Positions 21,895 to 30,293 of a stretch of 44,270 nucleotides of DNA are shown here, piece after piece. A program made the translations under genes and the position numbers. This DNA comes from Candidatus Gastranaerophilales bacterium (lineage in GTDB: Bacteria; Cyanobacteriota; Vampirovibrionia; Gastranaerophilales; Gastranaerophilaceae). The notes beneath the pieces were generated by a model that did not search any database, was not told where the DNA came from, and saw only the letters and a list, made by a program, of their open reading frames with translations. The stretch covers positions 1-44,270 of the forward strand of contig CALUVI010000013.1 in NCBI GenBank assembly GCA_944324185.1. The letters are read 5' to 3'. How positions within the stretch are numbered: position 1 is the first letter of the stretch; every line of letters starts with the position of its first letter.

Positions 21895-21990
21895 AGTTTA
21901 GCGGTTTAGAAGTTTAGGAGTTGATAAGGAATTATAAAAATTAAGCACCATAATTTTTAATGTTCTTCTAAACTGCTAAACTTATCCTCT
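21895..21990. repeat. GTTTAGAAG-type inverted repeat
   Basis: TTTAGCGGTTTAGAAG near 21897 and CTTCTAAACTGCTAAAC near 21964 are inverted copies. The second runs into TTATCCTCTTCTCAAC. The same words, inverted, fill 28180-28262. Confidence 0.6.
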
Positions 21991-22000
21991 TCTCAACTTT

Positions 22001-23398
22001 TTAAAACACATCCGTTTTAATAGGATTTTTGAATTTTGTAATACTGCCCTGAAACAGGAGTTTTACTGTTCCGACAGGTCCGTTTCTGTGTTTTGCAATA
22101 ATAATTTCCGCTTCACCCTTGTTTGCCGCTTTTTCTGCCTGCTCTTCATCTTCATTTGCGTTTTTGTAATACTCATCACGGTAAATGAACATTACAATAT
22201 CAGCATCCTGCTCAATGGAACCGGATTCTCTCAAATCTGAAAGCATCGGGCGCTTGTCTGTTCTGCTCTCTACCGCACGGGATAATTGAGACAGCGCAAT
22301 TATCGGAACATTAAGTTCTTTAGCCAGAATCTTCAAACCTCTTGAGATGCTTGAAATCTGCTGCATTCTGTCTTCTCTTCCCGTTCCTTCAATCAACTGT
22401 AAATAGTCGATTACAATCAACCCGAGATTTTTTTCAGCCATGGCAAGCCTTCTGCACTTGGCTCTCAAGTCAGTAATTGTACATCCTGCAGTATCATCAA
22501 TATAGATAGGGGCTTCCGAAAAACTGTTCATTGCAACGGCAAGTTTTTCCCAGTCTTTTGCCTGCATATTGCCTGTTTTAAGCCTCTGGGTGTCAACTTC
22601 TGCTTCCGAACACAACAAACGCTGTACAAGCTGCTTCTTTGACATTTCTAAAGAAAATATTGCAACAGGTGTGTTAGCCCTCAAGGCAACATTCTGGGCA
22701 ATATTAAGCGCAAAAGCGGTTTTACCCATTGCAGGACGTGCTGCAAGAATAATCAAATCCGACTTTTGCAGCCCGTTCATCATTGTGTCTAAATCATAAA
22801 AATTCGTCGGAACACCGGTCAATTGTCCTTTGTTATTATATCTTTCTTCGATTTCCGCATAAGTATCGTAAACAAGGTCTTTAATAGGAGCAAGAGCCTG
22901 GGAAGCCTTTTGTGAAGCTATATCAAAAATAAGCTTTTCCGCCTGCTCAAGTGACTCTTCTATCGGATTTAAGTCGTAACCTGAAGATACAATTTCTGAG
23001 CCGGCATTAATAAGTGAACGCTTGATAGCTTTTTCCTGAACAATTTTTGCATAATATTCAACGTTAGCGGTTGTTATTGTTTTATAACTCAAATCATTTA
23101 TAAACGCTCTTCCGCCGACCAATTCGAGCTTCTGGTTAATATTTAAAATATCAGAAACCGAAACAATATCAATCTTATCCTCACCGTTATATAACTGGAG
23201 CATGGCTTCATAAACATATCTATGCGCCGGCTTGTAAAAAGATTCCGGCTTAAGATGTTCTACAACCTTGTTCATACACGCCGGGCTGACAAGAATTGCC
23301 CCCAGAATTGCTTCCTCTGCATCAATATTTTGCGGCATTAACTGTGATAAGTCTTCTGTTTGTCTTTTTTTATTGCTGCTTGCTAGTGACGTTGGCAT
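22001..23398 (-). CDS. dnaB: Replicative DNA helicase DnaB
   Basis: The ring helicase that opens DNA at the fork. The 465-residue protein has an N-terminal primase-interaction domain (PQNIDAEEAILGAILVSP, about 22-39) and a RecA-like C-terminal motor: Walker A RPAMGKTA (221-228), Walker B LIVIDYLQLI (327-336), then SQLSRAVESR, DLRESGSIEQDADIV and KHRNGPVG. No intein interrupts it. The start at 23398 follows RBS GGAGGGG; an ATG five codons earlier overlaps the RBS. It stands alone on this strand, 3' to mntP's upstream region, and faces a candidate small RNA on the opposite strand. Confidence 0.96.
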   Translation of the reverse strand: MPTSLASSNKKRQTEDLSQLMPQNIDAEEAILGAILVSPACMNKVVEHLKPESFYKPAHRYVYEAMLQLYNGEDKIDIVSVSDILNINQKLELVGGRAFINDLSYKTITTANVEYYAKIVQEKAIKRSLINAGSEIVSSGYDLNPIEESLEQAEKLIFDIASQKASQALAPIKDLVYDTYAEIEERYNNKGQLTGVPTNFYDLDTMMNGLQKSDLIILAARPAMGKTAFALNIAQNVALRANTPVAIFSLEMSKKQLVQRLLCSEAEVDTQRLKTGNMQAKDWEKLAVAMNSFSEAPIYIDDTAGCTITDLRAKCRRLAMAEKNLGLIVIDYLQLIEGTGREDRMQQISSISRGLKILAKELNVPIIALSQLSRAVESRTDKRPMLSDLRESGSIEQDADIVMFIYRDEYYKNANEDEEQAEKAANKGEAEIIIAKHRNGPVGTVKLLFQGSITKFKNPIKTDVF

Positions 23399-23530
23399 AA
23401 ATATCCCCTCCATTTAATTAGATTAACAGTAATAATAAACTTATTCAATTCTTTTTTACAAAAATTTAATAATTTTTACTCCTGCAAATGTATGAGATTT
23501 ATTCAAAAATACTCAAGAAAAATAAAAATC

Positions 23531-23621
23531 AGCCGATAGGTTAGGTATGGAAAACCTTAGTGGTTTTTCATACCTCCTCCCCAAGTCTGGTAGCCGTTCT
23601 CTAAAGAAACGGCTTTTTTTT
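23531..23621 (+). ncRNA. Candidate small RNA (hairpin, single-stranded CU tract, terminator)
   Basis: A 14-bp hairpin (23543-23556 with 23562-23575, one G-U) is followed by an unpaired-looking CCTCCCCAAGTCTGGTA tract and an intrinsic terminator (GCCGTT 23593-23598 with AACGGC 23608-23613, then eight T). No reading frame is served by this terminator, so an independent transcript is likely. The layout recalls cyanobacterial Yfr1-like RNAs (two hairpins around a pyrimidine tract), but the sequence is not the known one. No clear promoter is seen upstream. Confidence 0.5.
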
Positions 23622-23639
23622 ATGGAGGTAAATGGATTT

Positions 23640-24139
23640 TGAGAGTAAAGGGCGAGGCACGTAAGTACCGCGGCAATCCGTTTAGTTTTAGTCGGATTTT
23701 ACCCACCTACGGTTCTACTGCTGCTGCAATCTCAGCGTCATTGCGAGGGAGTAGCCATTCAGCCCGAAGCAATCCGGAACAAATATGACAATTAAATTAA
23801 AATACACAGAGATTTTTTCAATGCCGGTTAATGGATTGCCGCAACCCTGACGGGTCTCGCAATGACCGCACACTGGTAAGCTGCAGTAGGTGTATGGTGA
23901 GAAAAGCGTTAGCGTTCCCACCGGAATAAAAAAGTTACTTGTGAAAAATAAATAGTTATTATAGTCTGACGTAAGTTTTAGAGATTCTTCGGGCTGACTC
24001 ACTCTGAATAACAGCACTTTTGAAGGTAAACCTACAAGCTTACCGTCATTCAGAACCCGACAGCAATTCTGGGATGAAGAATCTCTATATTTTTTGTGAA
24101 AACTTTTTATTCTCTATTCACCACTCACTAAGTATAAAA
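23640..24139. repeat. Repeat-filled spacer
   Basis: No gene is supported. It includes CATTGCGAGGGAGTAGCCA...GCAATCC (about 23738-23775), an inverted GGATTGCC...CTCGCAATGACC unit (about 23832-23866), a GTGAGAAAAGCGTTAGCG / TTCCCACC hairpin (about 23896-23922), a TCTTCGGGCTGA word (about 23984) and the end of a CTATTCACCACTCACTAAG word (about 24114-24132). Confidence 0.6.
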
Positions 24140-25135
24140 TTATACCAGAGCAGTTTCTACCTCGGAAGTATATCTGTCTACATTTCTTGCCCAGAAAGAG
24201 TTTACATTATCTCTATCTGTCGGGTCAGAACTAGGGCAGTATTTTGCATTTATTTGATACAATTTTGTAAGCGGACGCCCGTTATTGTTTACATAACCGG
24301 ATTTTAAAAATCTTGCCATATCACTTATACATTCTGCAACAGAAGAATACGTTTTAAATGTTGTAGACCCCGGAATACGTACACCGCCAACGTTGTTCTT
24401 TTCTCTTGCATTTTTACTTTTACCGCCGCCGGATTCGTTCATTGCAATACCAACCAGTACAGAAGCGCTTATGCCGTATTTTTTCTGCGCATCTATAAAT
24501 GCCTGTCCCTGACCTTCAAGAACGCCTTTGCCTTTAAGATATTTATTTAAATCCTCTGCCGTGCCATTATAAGGCTTAGTAATATCTCTTGTATAATCGC
24601 CGTAAACCTGTCTCATCTCAGAATCTGTCATCTCTGTCCAGTGTTTGCCTTTTAATGCTGCAAGAGACGAAGAACTTACAGAAGAACGTTCTGCAGAAGA
24701 AGCATGAGCAGCAGTTGAAGTTGAGGAGGTCCGGAACTCAATAGACGGAGTCTGTCCGATAAAACTAAAATTTGAATTCTGAATTGATGTAATCGGATTA
24801 GATGCCGTTGAACTTACAAATGTATCTCCCATACTAAAGTCTGAGTATGTCGGAGCAGTCCATTTATCCGGCGGGAAAAGTTCATTAATATCAATCTTCA
24901 CATCCGGAAATTGAGGCATAGGAATACTTGGCATCAAAGGGAAAATGCTTACAGGTGACATTACATTCGGATAAGTATACATCATTGCAGGGAAAGGTGA
25001 AAAGCAACTGTTGAAAGGATTACACCAGCTATTGAAGGACCAGCCCCAGTTCATACAACCAAAAAACGGATTATTGTTAAATACTCCGTGCATAAAACCG
25101 TGTGTGAAATTGTTCCAGAAATTATGTGCGCTCAT
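24140..25135 (-). CDS. Glucosaminidase-domain protein with low-complexity N-terminus
   Basis: A 331-residue protein. Residues ~1-70 are rich in Asn, Phe, Trp, Pro and Met (MSAHNFWNNFTHGFMHG...), and ~105-160 are Ser/Thr-rich. The C-terminal ~130 residues form a glucosaminidase (endo-beta-N-acetylglucosaminidase-like) domain with GQAFIDAQKKYGISASVLVG and AMNESGGGKS, E234 being the likely catalytic acid, and a WARNVDRYT end. It should cut peptidoglycan glycan chains. No signal peptide is visible, so export would need another route, or the enzyme acts in lysis. The start at 25135 has AGGGA 6 bases upstream; an earlier frame start lies in the divergent promoter region of ftsH. Confidence 0.8.
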   Translation of the reverse strand: MSAHNFWNNFTHGFMHGVFNNNPFFGCMNWGWSFNSWCNPFNSCFSPFPAMMYTYPNVMSPVSIFPLMPSIPMPQFPDVKIDINELFPPDKWTAPTYSDFSMGDTFVSSTASNPITSIQNSNFSFIGQTPSIEFRTSSTSTAAHASSAERSSVSSSSLAALKGKHWTEMTDSEMRQVYGDYTRDITKPYNGTAEDLNKYLKGKGVLEGQGQAFIDAQKKYGISASVLVGIAMNESGGGKSKNAREKNNVGGVRIPGSTTFKTYSSVAECISDMARFLKSGYVNNNGRPLTKLYQINAKYCPSSDPTDRDNVNSFWARNVDRYTSEVETALV

Positions 25136-25225
25136 AAATATCCCTGTAATAGTCCTTATATATATAAAGTTTCTATCACTAAAAAAATTGACCTTTTGTA
25201 AACAAAAAGTTACATTTGCTCCCGA

Positions 25226-25254
25226 TTTACCATATACCCTTTTTTTGTTATAAT
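25226..25254 (+). promoter_or_regulatory. Promoter of ftsH
   Basis: TTTACC (25226-25231) and TATAAT (25249-25254) with 17-base spacing. Both boxes are the same as in the glycosyltransferase promoter at 3503-3531. Confidence 0.7.
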
Positions 25255-25279
25255 GAAATAACAGTAGAGAAGGAGAACT

Positions 25280-27166
25280 ATGAACAAAAATCAATCAATC
25301 GGGATGTATGTAATCCTTGGTATTATGGTCTTAGCGTTTATTTCAATGCTTTTTTCAGGACCGACTTCCAGTACACAGGAATTGTCTTACACAAACTTTA
25401 TACAAAAAGTTGAAAATAAAGAGATTAAAAGTGTTGATATAGGAAGAGATTCTTTAATTGCTCTTCCCGTAAACCAGCCGGAGGCAAAAAAGTCTAATAC
25501 AAATCCTTTGTATGGAGAAGTAAAGCCGCCAAAATTACAGTACAAAGTTCTTCTTCCGGAAAACTCAGATGTACTTGCAAAACTTGAAGAAAACAATGTT
25601 GAGATTAATGCTAAGCGTTCAAGCGATTCAAGTTCGGCTTTTTCAATGGGGTCATCTCTTATAACGATACTTCTTGTATTAGGTTTTATTATGCTCATAA
25701 TAAAATCAATTCAGGCAGGTGGCGCTCAGGCAATGTCTTTCGGGAAAAGCAGAGCCAAAATGCTTATGGATAACAAAGTTAAAACAACATTTGCCGATGT
25801 TGCCGGTATTGATGAAGAGAGAAAAGAACTTGAAGAAATTGTCGATTTCTTAAAACATTCCGACAAATACGTAAAACTCGGCGCAAAAATTCCAAAAGGT
25901 GTTCTCCTTGTGGGCGCTCCGGGTACGGGTAAAACACTTATGGCAAAAGCAGTTGCTGGAGAAGCCGGAGTTCCGTTCTTTTCAATAAGCGGTTCGGACT
26001 TTGTTGAAATGTTTGTAGGTGTCGGTGCTTCCCGTGTCAGAGACTTATTTGAACAGGCAAAGAAACACCAGCCTTGTATTGTATTTATTGATGAAATCGA
26101 TGCCGTAGGACGCCAGAGAGGTGCAGGCTTGGGCGGCGGACACGATGAAAGAGAACAGACACTTAACCAGCTCCTTGTTGAAATGGATGGTTTTGATGAA
26201 AATACGAATATAATTATTCTTGCGGCAACTAACAGACCGGATATCTTAGATAACGCACTGTTACGTCCGGGAAGATTCGACAGGCAAATCGTTATCAATA
26301 AACCTGACGTTCTCGGAAGAGAGCAGATTCTTAATGTTCATGCTAAAAATAAACCGCTTGCAAAAGAAGTGGATTTAAAAACTCTTGCAAAGCGTACACC
26401 GGGATTTACCGGTGCAGATTTACAAAACCTTCTGAATGAAGCGGCTTTACTTGCGGCAAGGCATGATAAATCGGAAATAGAAATGCCTGATTTGGAAGAA
26501 GCTATTGATAAAGTTATGGCAGGACCTGAAAAGAAAAGCAGGATTATATCAGACGAAGAAAAAGAAAACACAGCTTACCACGAAGTCGGGCATGCTCTGC
26601 TTGCAAAACTTCTTAAAAATTGCGATCCTTTACACAAAGTTTCCATCATTCCGAGAGGAATGGCACTCGGTATCACGCTTACGCTTCCAGAAAAAGACCA
26701 TCTTACAATGCGTAAGAACCAGCTTCTTGACAGAATTACAATGATTCTCGGCGGACGTGTCGCAGAAGAACTTATCTATGGGAAGGATAATGTTACAACA
26801 GGCGCATCGAATGACTTAGAAAAAGTTTCCGCGCTTGCAAGAAGCATGGTTACTACATACGGTATGAGCGAAAAAATGGGGAATCTCGCTTACGGAAAAG
26901 AGCAGGAACATATATTTATGGGTAGAAATTTCGGTAACACAAGAGACTTTTCGGAAGAAATTGCTGCTGATATTGATAAAGAAGTCAAGAAAATTGTTGA
27001 TAAACAATACGAAGAAGCTAAGCAGCTTTTGAATGACAACAGAGATATGCTTGAATATATTTCTAAAAACCTGCTTGAAAAAGAAACTCTTGATGAAAAA
27101 GAGTTTGAGGATTTGATGAATGAAGTCAGGAACAAGCGCAATTCTGAAAGTGAGCAAGAGGGGTAA
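25280..27166 (+). CDS. ftsH: ATP-dependent zinc metalloprotease FtsH
   Basis: A membrane-anchored AAA+ protease that degrades misfolded membrane proteins and short-lived regulators. The 628 residues show a first membrane helix (9-26), a periplasmic part, a second helix (about 126-142), Walker A GAPGTGKT (212-219), Walker B VFIDEID (268-274), second region of homology [19 protein letters not shown], and the zinc site HEVGH (434-438), with a third ligand in ASNDLEKV further on. RBS AAGGAG lies 6 bases before the ATG. It is monocistronic here, divergent from the glucosaminidase gene. A long frame on the opposite strand is only a shadow. Confidence 0.97.
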   Translation: MNKNQSIGMYVILGIMVLAFISMLFSGPTSSTQELSYTNFIQKVENKEIKSVDIGRDSLIALPVNQPEAKKSNTNPLYGEVKPPKLQYKVLLPENSDVLAKLEENNVEINAKRSSDSSSAFSMGSSLITILLVLGFIMLIIKSIQAGGAQAMSFGKSRAKMLMDNKVKTTFADVAGIDEERKELEEIVDFLKHSDKYVKLGAKIPKGVLLVGAPGTGKTLMAKAVAGEAGVPFFSISGSDFVEMFVGVGASRVRDLFEQAKKHQPCIVFIDEIDAVGRQRGAGLGGGHDEREQTLNQLLVEMDGFDENTNIIILAATNRPDILDNALLRPGRFDRQIVINKPDVLGREQILNVHAKNKPLAKEVDLKTLAKRTPGFTGADLQNLLNEAALLAARHDKSEIEMPDLEEAIDKVMAGPEKKSRIISDEEKENTAYHEVGHALLAKLLKNCDPLHKVSIIPRGMALGITLTLPEKDHLTMRKNQLLDRITMILGGRVAEELIYGKDNVTTGASNDLEKVSALARSMVTTYGMSEKMGNLAYGKEQEHIFMGRNFGNTRDFSEEIAADIDKEVKKIVDKQYEEAKQLLNDNRDMLEYISKNLLEKETLDEKEFEDLMNEVRNKRNSESEQEG

Positions 27167-27672
27167 AGGGGGATTATTTTATTAGTGACTGAGTGATTAA
27201 GTGACTAAGTGACTGAGAAAGGAATAAATTAATGTCGGTTTGGTAAAGATATGTAGGTCAGGCTATGTCTGACAAAAAATTATAGAGATTCTTCGGGCTG
27301 ACACCCTCAGAATGACGGCACACTGGTAGGTTATATTACCAAAATTAACAATTGACAATTGAATAAAGATTATAAAAAATTAACAAGTTTACGCATAGAA
27401 ATATGAAAATGTAGGTGGGTGAAACCCAACAAAAACTAAGTTTTTGTCGGGCTGAAGCCCGACCTATATTTCAATTCCTTCCCCTCGCCCCTTGTGGGAG
27501 AGGGAGCAGCCGTTCTTGAGCCGGAAGGCGAAAGTTACGGATGCGGGTGAGGGGTTTCCCTCGTTTGGATTGCTTCGGGCTGAATGGTTGTCCCCTCGCA
27601 ATGACGCCAAACTCGTAGTCAGTATATAGGTCGGGCTAAAGCCCGACAATAACTAAACATAGGAGATTATAA
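27167..27672. repeat. Repeat-filled spacer between ftsH and the RipA-like gene
   Basis: No gene is supported. It holds tandem AGTGACTGAGTGATTAAGTG words (about 27183-27215), TGTAGGTCAGGCTATGTCTG (about 27249), a TTCTTCGGGCTGACACCC / TCAGAATGACGG unit (about 27290-27318), GTAGGTGGGTGAAACCCAAC (about 27411), TCGGGCTGAAGCCCGACC (about 27447), a CCCCTCGCCCC...GTGAGGGG long hairpin (about 27481-27555), GGATTGCTTCGGGC...CTCGCAATGACG (about 27567-27605) and TCGGGCTAAAGCCCGA (about 27631). Confidence 0.65.
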
Positions 27673-28173
27673 ATGGACAGAGAAGAGCTGATATTTCAAG
27701 AATACAAGACATATTGCGAACAAAAAGAAAATTTTATTGACAGAAATTTTAATACTAATAAATTCTATATGGCAGCAATTTTTGTGATAATAATTGCCAT
27801 GATATATACAGGAAACGTAGTTTTCATAAATTTAATCACCGCAACTCTGGTTTTTGCGCTTTTAGGTGTTTCAATAAGCGCTTTGTGGTGGATGAATGTT
27901 GATTCTTACAACACACTTATTAAAATCAAGTATGCAAATGTTATAGAAAAAATTGAAGAAAAATTTCCTGTAAAACCATTCACTGACGAATATCAGGGAA
28001 TTGACGAATACAGAGGTAAAAAAGTTTTTATGTTTTCTGATATTCAAAAACTTATTGCGGCAATTTCAGCTTTATTTTTCTTTGCAATTTGTGTAAGCGA
28101 GATATCACCGCTTGTTATGGCAGGGTTTAATAAGTTTCTGGATCTTGCAGTGAAAGTCAGAGGGGGAATTTAG
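27673..28173 (+). CDS. Membrane protein resembling the RipA octameric family
   Basis: A 166-residue protein. A charged N-terminus (LIFQEYKTYCEQKENFIDR) precedes two membrane helices (about 31-50 and 53-73), then WWMNVDSYNTLIKIKYANVIEKIE, which fits the cytoplasmic part of RipA-like octameric membrane proteins (a WxxxIxSYxxLnxxKfxVI-type pattern), then a third hydrophobic stretch (AAISALFFFAICV). The family assignment is from memory of this pattern. RBS AGGAGA lies 7 bases before the ATG. A PAP2 phosphatase follows after a 126-base repeat spacer. Role unknown. Confidence 0.55.
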   Translation: MDREELIFQEYKTYCEQKENFIDRNFNTNKFYMAAIFVIIIAMIYTGNVVFINLITATLVFALLGVSISALWWMNVDSYNTLIKIKYANVIEKIEEKFPVKPFTDEYQGIDEYRGKKVFMFSDIQKLIAAISALFFFAICVSEISPLVMAGFNKFLDLAVKVRGGI

Positions 28174-28179
28174 CGGAGT

Positions 28180-28262
28180 TTAGAAGAGGATAAGTTTAGA
28201 AGTTTAGAAGAAGTTTACCGGTAGTTTATAAGTGAATACAAAATCTTCTCAACTTCTAAACT
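28180..28262. repeat. GTTTAGAAG tandem/inverted repeat
   Basis: GAGTTTAGAAGAGGATAAG, then TTTAGAAGTTTAGAAGAAG, and an inverted CTTCTCAACTTCTAAACTG. It shares long words, in inverted orientation, with 21960-21990 near mntP. Confidence 0.6.
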
Positions 28263-28299
28263 GATAGCAGCTTGCCGCCCAAAATAATAAGGAGAGATA

Positions 28300-28920
28300 A
28301 TGAGCCGACAGAAGGAATACGGAGCAGCATTAAACTGGAATTATGTAATAGTCTCTATTGTAGTATTTGTAATACTAACAATACTTGTACTTTATATGCC
28401 GGGATTGACAAAATTCGATTCAAATGTTCTGCACTCAATCAGGCTTGCGCTCTCGCCTTATCCTGTTTATATTGCAACTTTTATAACGGAGTTTGGACGT
28501 TCTTACCACATGATCTGGCCTCAAATTGCTGCAGGAAGCGTGTTAATCTCTGAAAAGAGATATATGAAAGCTTTTCTTTTGATATTTTTCACTCAGGCAA
28601 CTTATGTTCTTACGGATGTTATAAAGAATTTTGTATGCCGCGAACGCCCTTGCGTATACTCGGGCTTCAGTTTCCCGTCAGGACACTCTTCAACTACAAT
28701 GTGTTTTTACGGAATTTTAATTTATCTTGTTCTGCATTATGCAAAATCCGATTTCTGGAGATATTTTTTAACAACTCTGTTCGGGGTATGGATTCTGCTC
28801 GTGGGAATTTCCCGCCTCTGGCTCGGAGTTCATTATCCTGTTGACGTTATAGCAGGAATGTTTCTCGGATTTATGATGGTTAATTTATTTATTATTGTAT
28901 CAAAAGCCCTGAGCAAATAG
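28300..28920 (+). CDS. PAP2-family membrane phosphatase
   Basis: A 206-residue membrane protein with about six helices and the three phosphatidic acid phosphatase type 2 motifs: KNFVCRERP (109-117), PSGH (126-129, H129 as acid) and SRLWLGVHYPVDV (171-183, H178 as the nucleophile). The substrate could be undecaprenyl pyrophosphate, phosphatidate or lipid A; the sequence does not decide. RBS AAGGAGA lies 4 bases before the ATG. Convergent with the glycosyltransferase gene, 35 bases away. Confidence 0.88.
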   Translation: MSRQKEYGAALNWNYVIVSIVVFVILTILVLYMPGLTKFDSNVLHSIRLALSPYPVYIATFITEFGRSYHMIWPQIAAGSVLISEKRYMKAFLLIFFTQATYVLTDVIKNFVCRERPCVYSGFSFPSGHSSTTMCFYGILIYLVLHYAKSDFWRYFLTTLFGVWILLVGISRLWLGVHYPVDVIAGMFLGFMMVNLFIIVSKALSK

Positions 28921-28955
28921 AATAGAGTTTGGAAGGAATTAAAAACTATTCCTGT

Positions 28956-29900
28956 TTACCCGCCAACAACTTTGAGCATATATCTTGTACAATCTTTAGA
29001 ATTATGGCACCGCTTTGCAATCTTCCAACACTCATCTGTAACTTTTTTGTAAGCTTTTTTATCTTCCAGATAACTCTCTATTTTAAAAATTAAGTCCGAA
29101 AAATCTTCATAAAAAGGTAAATGTCCTTCAAACAAAGCAAGTTCTTCTCTGTAGTCACTTATTATAAGCCTTTTGCATGCTACAGTTTGAAATGTTCTGT
29201 AATTTAATGAAGATATTCCCTGGGAATGCATATTAAATACAATTTTAGAATTGTTTATAGCTTTTGCCATATCTTCTTCATTATCAATAAAGCCGCGATA
29301 ACACAGATCAATTAGTTCCGGATAAATTGCTCTATTTCTTGCATCCTGATAGTGCCTGTCAATTGCAAACCACGCTATATTAAGACTCGGGAGCTTGTTT
29401 ACAAGCTCTTCAAAAAAACTCAGCCGGTAGTCAGTATCCAGCCTTCCGGCAAACATTACATCATATTCAGGTTTGACACCCAGATCTTTATATACATCAA
29501 AATTTACAAAATGCGGAAGGTAAGTTATATTTTTAAATGATTCATAACTTGTCAAAACTTTATCCCAATAAAAAGTATAATTATCCTCCTCTTCAAGACA
29601 AGGAAGATATTTTTCCCACTCCGGACCGGATGTTTTACTCCTCAAATCATCAGAAAAGTAGTTGATAGAAGGAACCTTTAGATTATAATCCGCCTTAATT
29701 TTTAAACCGGAATAATCATACCCGCAAATATAATCAAATTTCCTTCTTAAAACCTGTTTAAGATTTTTATCAAATAATTCATCAAAAACAATAACATTGC
29801 AGTCATTTTGCTTAAAACCATCAATAATACTGCTCATGGTAAGCCTTCCGCCGATACTTTCCGGAAGAACTGCTAAAATCTTTTTCTTGCTCTTTCTCAT
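28956..29900 (-). CDS. CgeB-like glycosyltransferase (GT-B fold)
   Basis: A 314-residue soluble protein. The N-terminal half opens KILAVLPESIGGRLTMSS; the second half starts YDVMFAGRLDTDYRL and contains NSKIVFNMHSQGISSLNYRT and FQTVACKRLIISDYREEL, the C-terminal donor-binding pattern of CgeB-type glycosyltransferases (Glyco_trans_1_2). The donor and acceptor are unknown. The start codon is followed by a basic MRKSKKK. It is single, between a PAP2 phosphatase (convergent) and tRNA-Arg (divergent). Some surface-glycan role is likely by family. Confidence 0.8.
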   Translation of the reverse strand: MRKSKKKILAVLPESIGGRLTMSSIIDGFKQNDCNVIVFDELFDKNLKQVLRRKFDYICGYDYSGLKIKADYNLKVPSINYFSDDLRSKTSGPEWEKYLPCLEEEDNYTFYWDKVLTSYESFKNITYLPHFVNFDVYKDLGVKPEYDVMFAGRLDTDYRLSFFEELVNKLPSLNIAWFAIDRHYQDARNRAIYPELIDLCYRGFIDNEEDMAKAINNSKIVFNMHSQGISSLNYRTFQTVACKRLIISDYREELALFEGHLPFYEDFSDLIFKIESYLEDKKAYKKVTDECWKIAKRCHNSKDCTRYMLKVVGG

Positions 29901-30041
29901 TCTGATATTATTTTAACATTTTTAATTTAGCTTTACAAGGTAAGCTGCTTTTTGTATACTAAAAGTGAAATCTTGTGAAATTTCAAAAGTTTTTCTTGGG
30001 GTTTCTGCCCCGAACTATAAAACTTGGAACAGAAAACGTAA

Positions 30042-30117
30042 GCGTCTGTAGCTCAGTAGGATAGAGCGGAGGTTTCCTAAACCTTGTCTGCCGTGGGTTC
30101 GACTCCCTCCAGGCGCA
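30042..30117 (+). tRNA. tRNA-Arg (anticodon CCT)
   Basis: A 76-base cloverleaf: acceptor GCGTCTG with CAGGCGC, D arm GCTC/GAGC, anticodon loop TTCCTAA, T loop TTCGACT, discriminator A, no encoded CCA. The T stem has one T-T mismatch (second pair). A broken copy of its 3' end follows. Confidence 0.93.
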
Positions 30118-30138
30118 CTTACTTTTTTATAGTAAAAA

Positions 30139-30250
30139 GGGAGTCGAACCCGCATTCTTGCACAGCAAGAACGGGCTTCTTATCTCTCGCAAAACGTGGC
30201 GTTTAGTCACCTTTTGCTCGGCAGAGTCTTCAGGCACACTTACTTTTTTA
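30139..30250 (+). pseudogene. Broken tRNA-Arg 3' fragments with a hairpin cassette
   Basis: An inverted T-arm fragment (GGGAGTCGAACCC, 30139-30151) is followed by a stable hairpin (30149-30175), a second hairpin cassette (CTCTCGCAAAACG 30184-30196 ... TTTTGCTCGGCA), and then CAGGCACACTTACTTTTTTA (30231-30250), which repeats the tRNA 3' end and its flank (30110-30129) with one change. The cassette shares its ends with one in the tRNA-Met copy at 35166-35208. Confidence 0.75.
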
Positions 30251-30293
30251 CTAAAAAAGTAATAATTTTTCTTCTATACAAAATGCTGCTTTG

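Noticed and set aside
21881-22000. A yybP-ykoY manganese riboswitch before mntP
   Set aside because: The short spacer consists of GTTTAGAAG repeats and lacks the conserved riboswitch core.
25726-26298. A 190-residue frame antisense to ftsH
   Set aside because: Ser/Pro-rich shadow of the AAA module, opposite to a universally conserved gene.
27183-27215. Tandem AGTGACTGAGTGATTAAG words as a CRISPR array
   Set aside because: The period is only 8 bases, there are no spacers of constant length and no cas genes.
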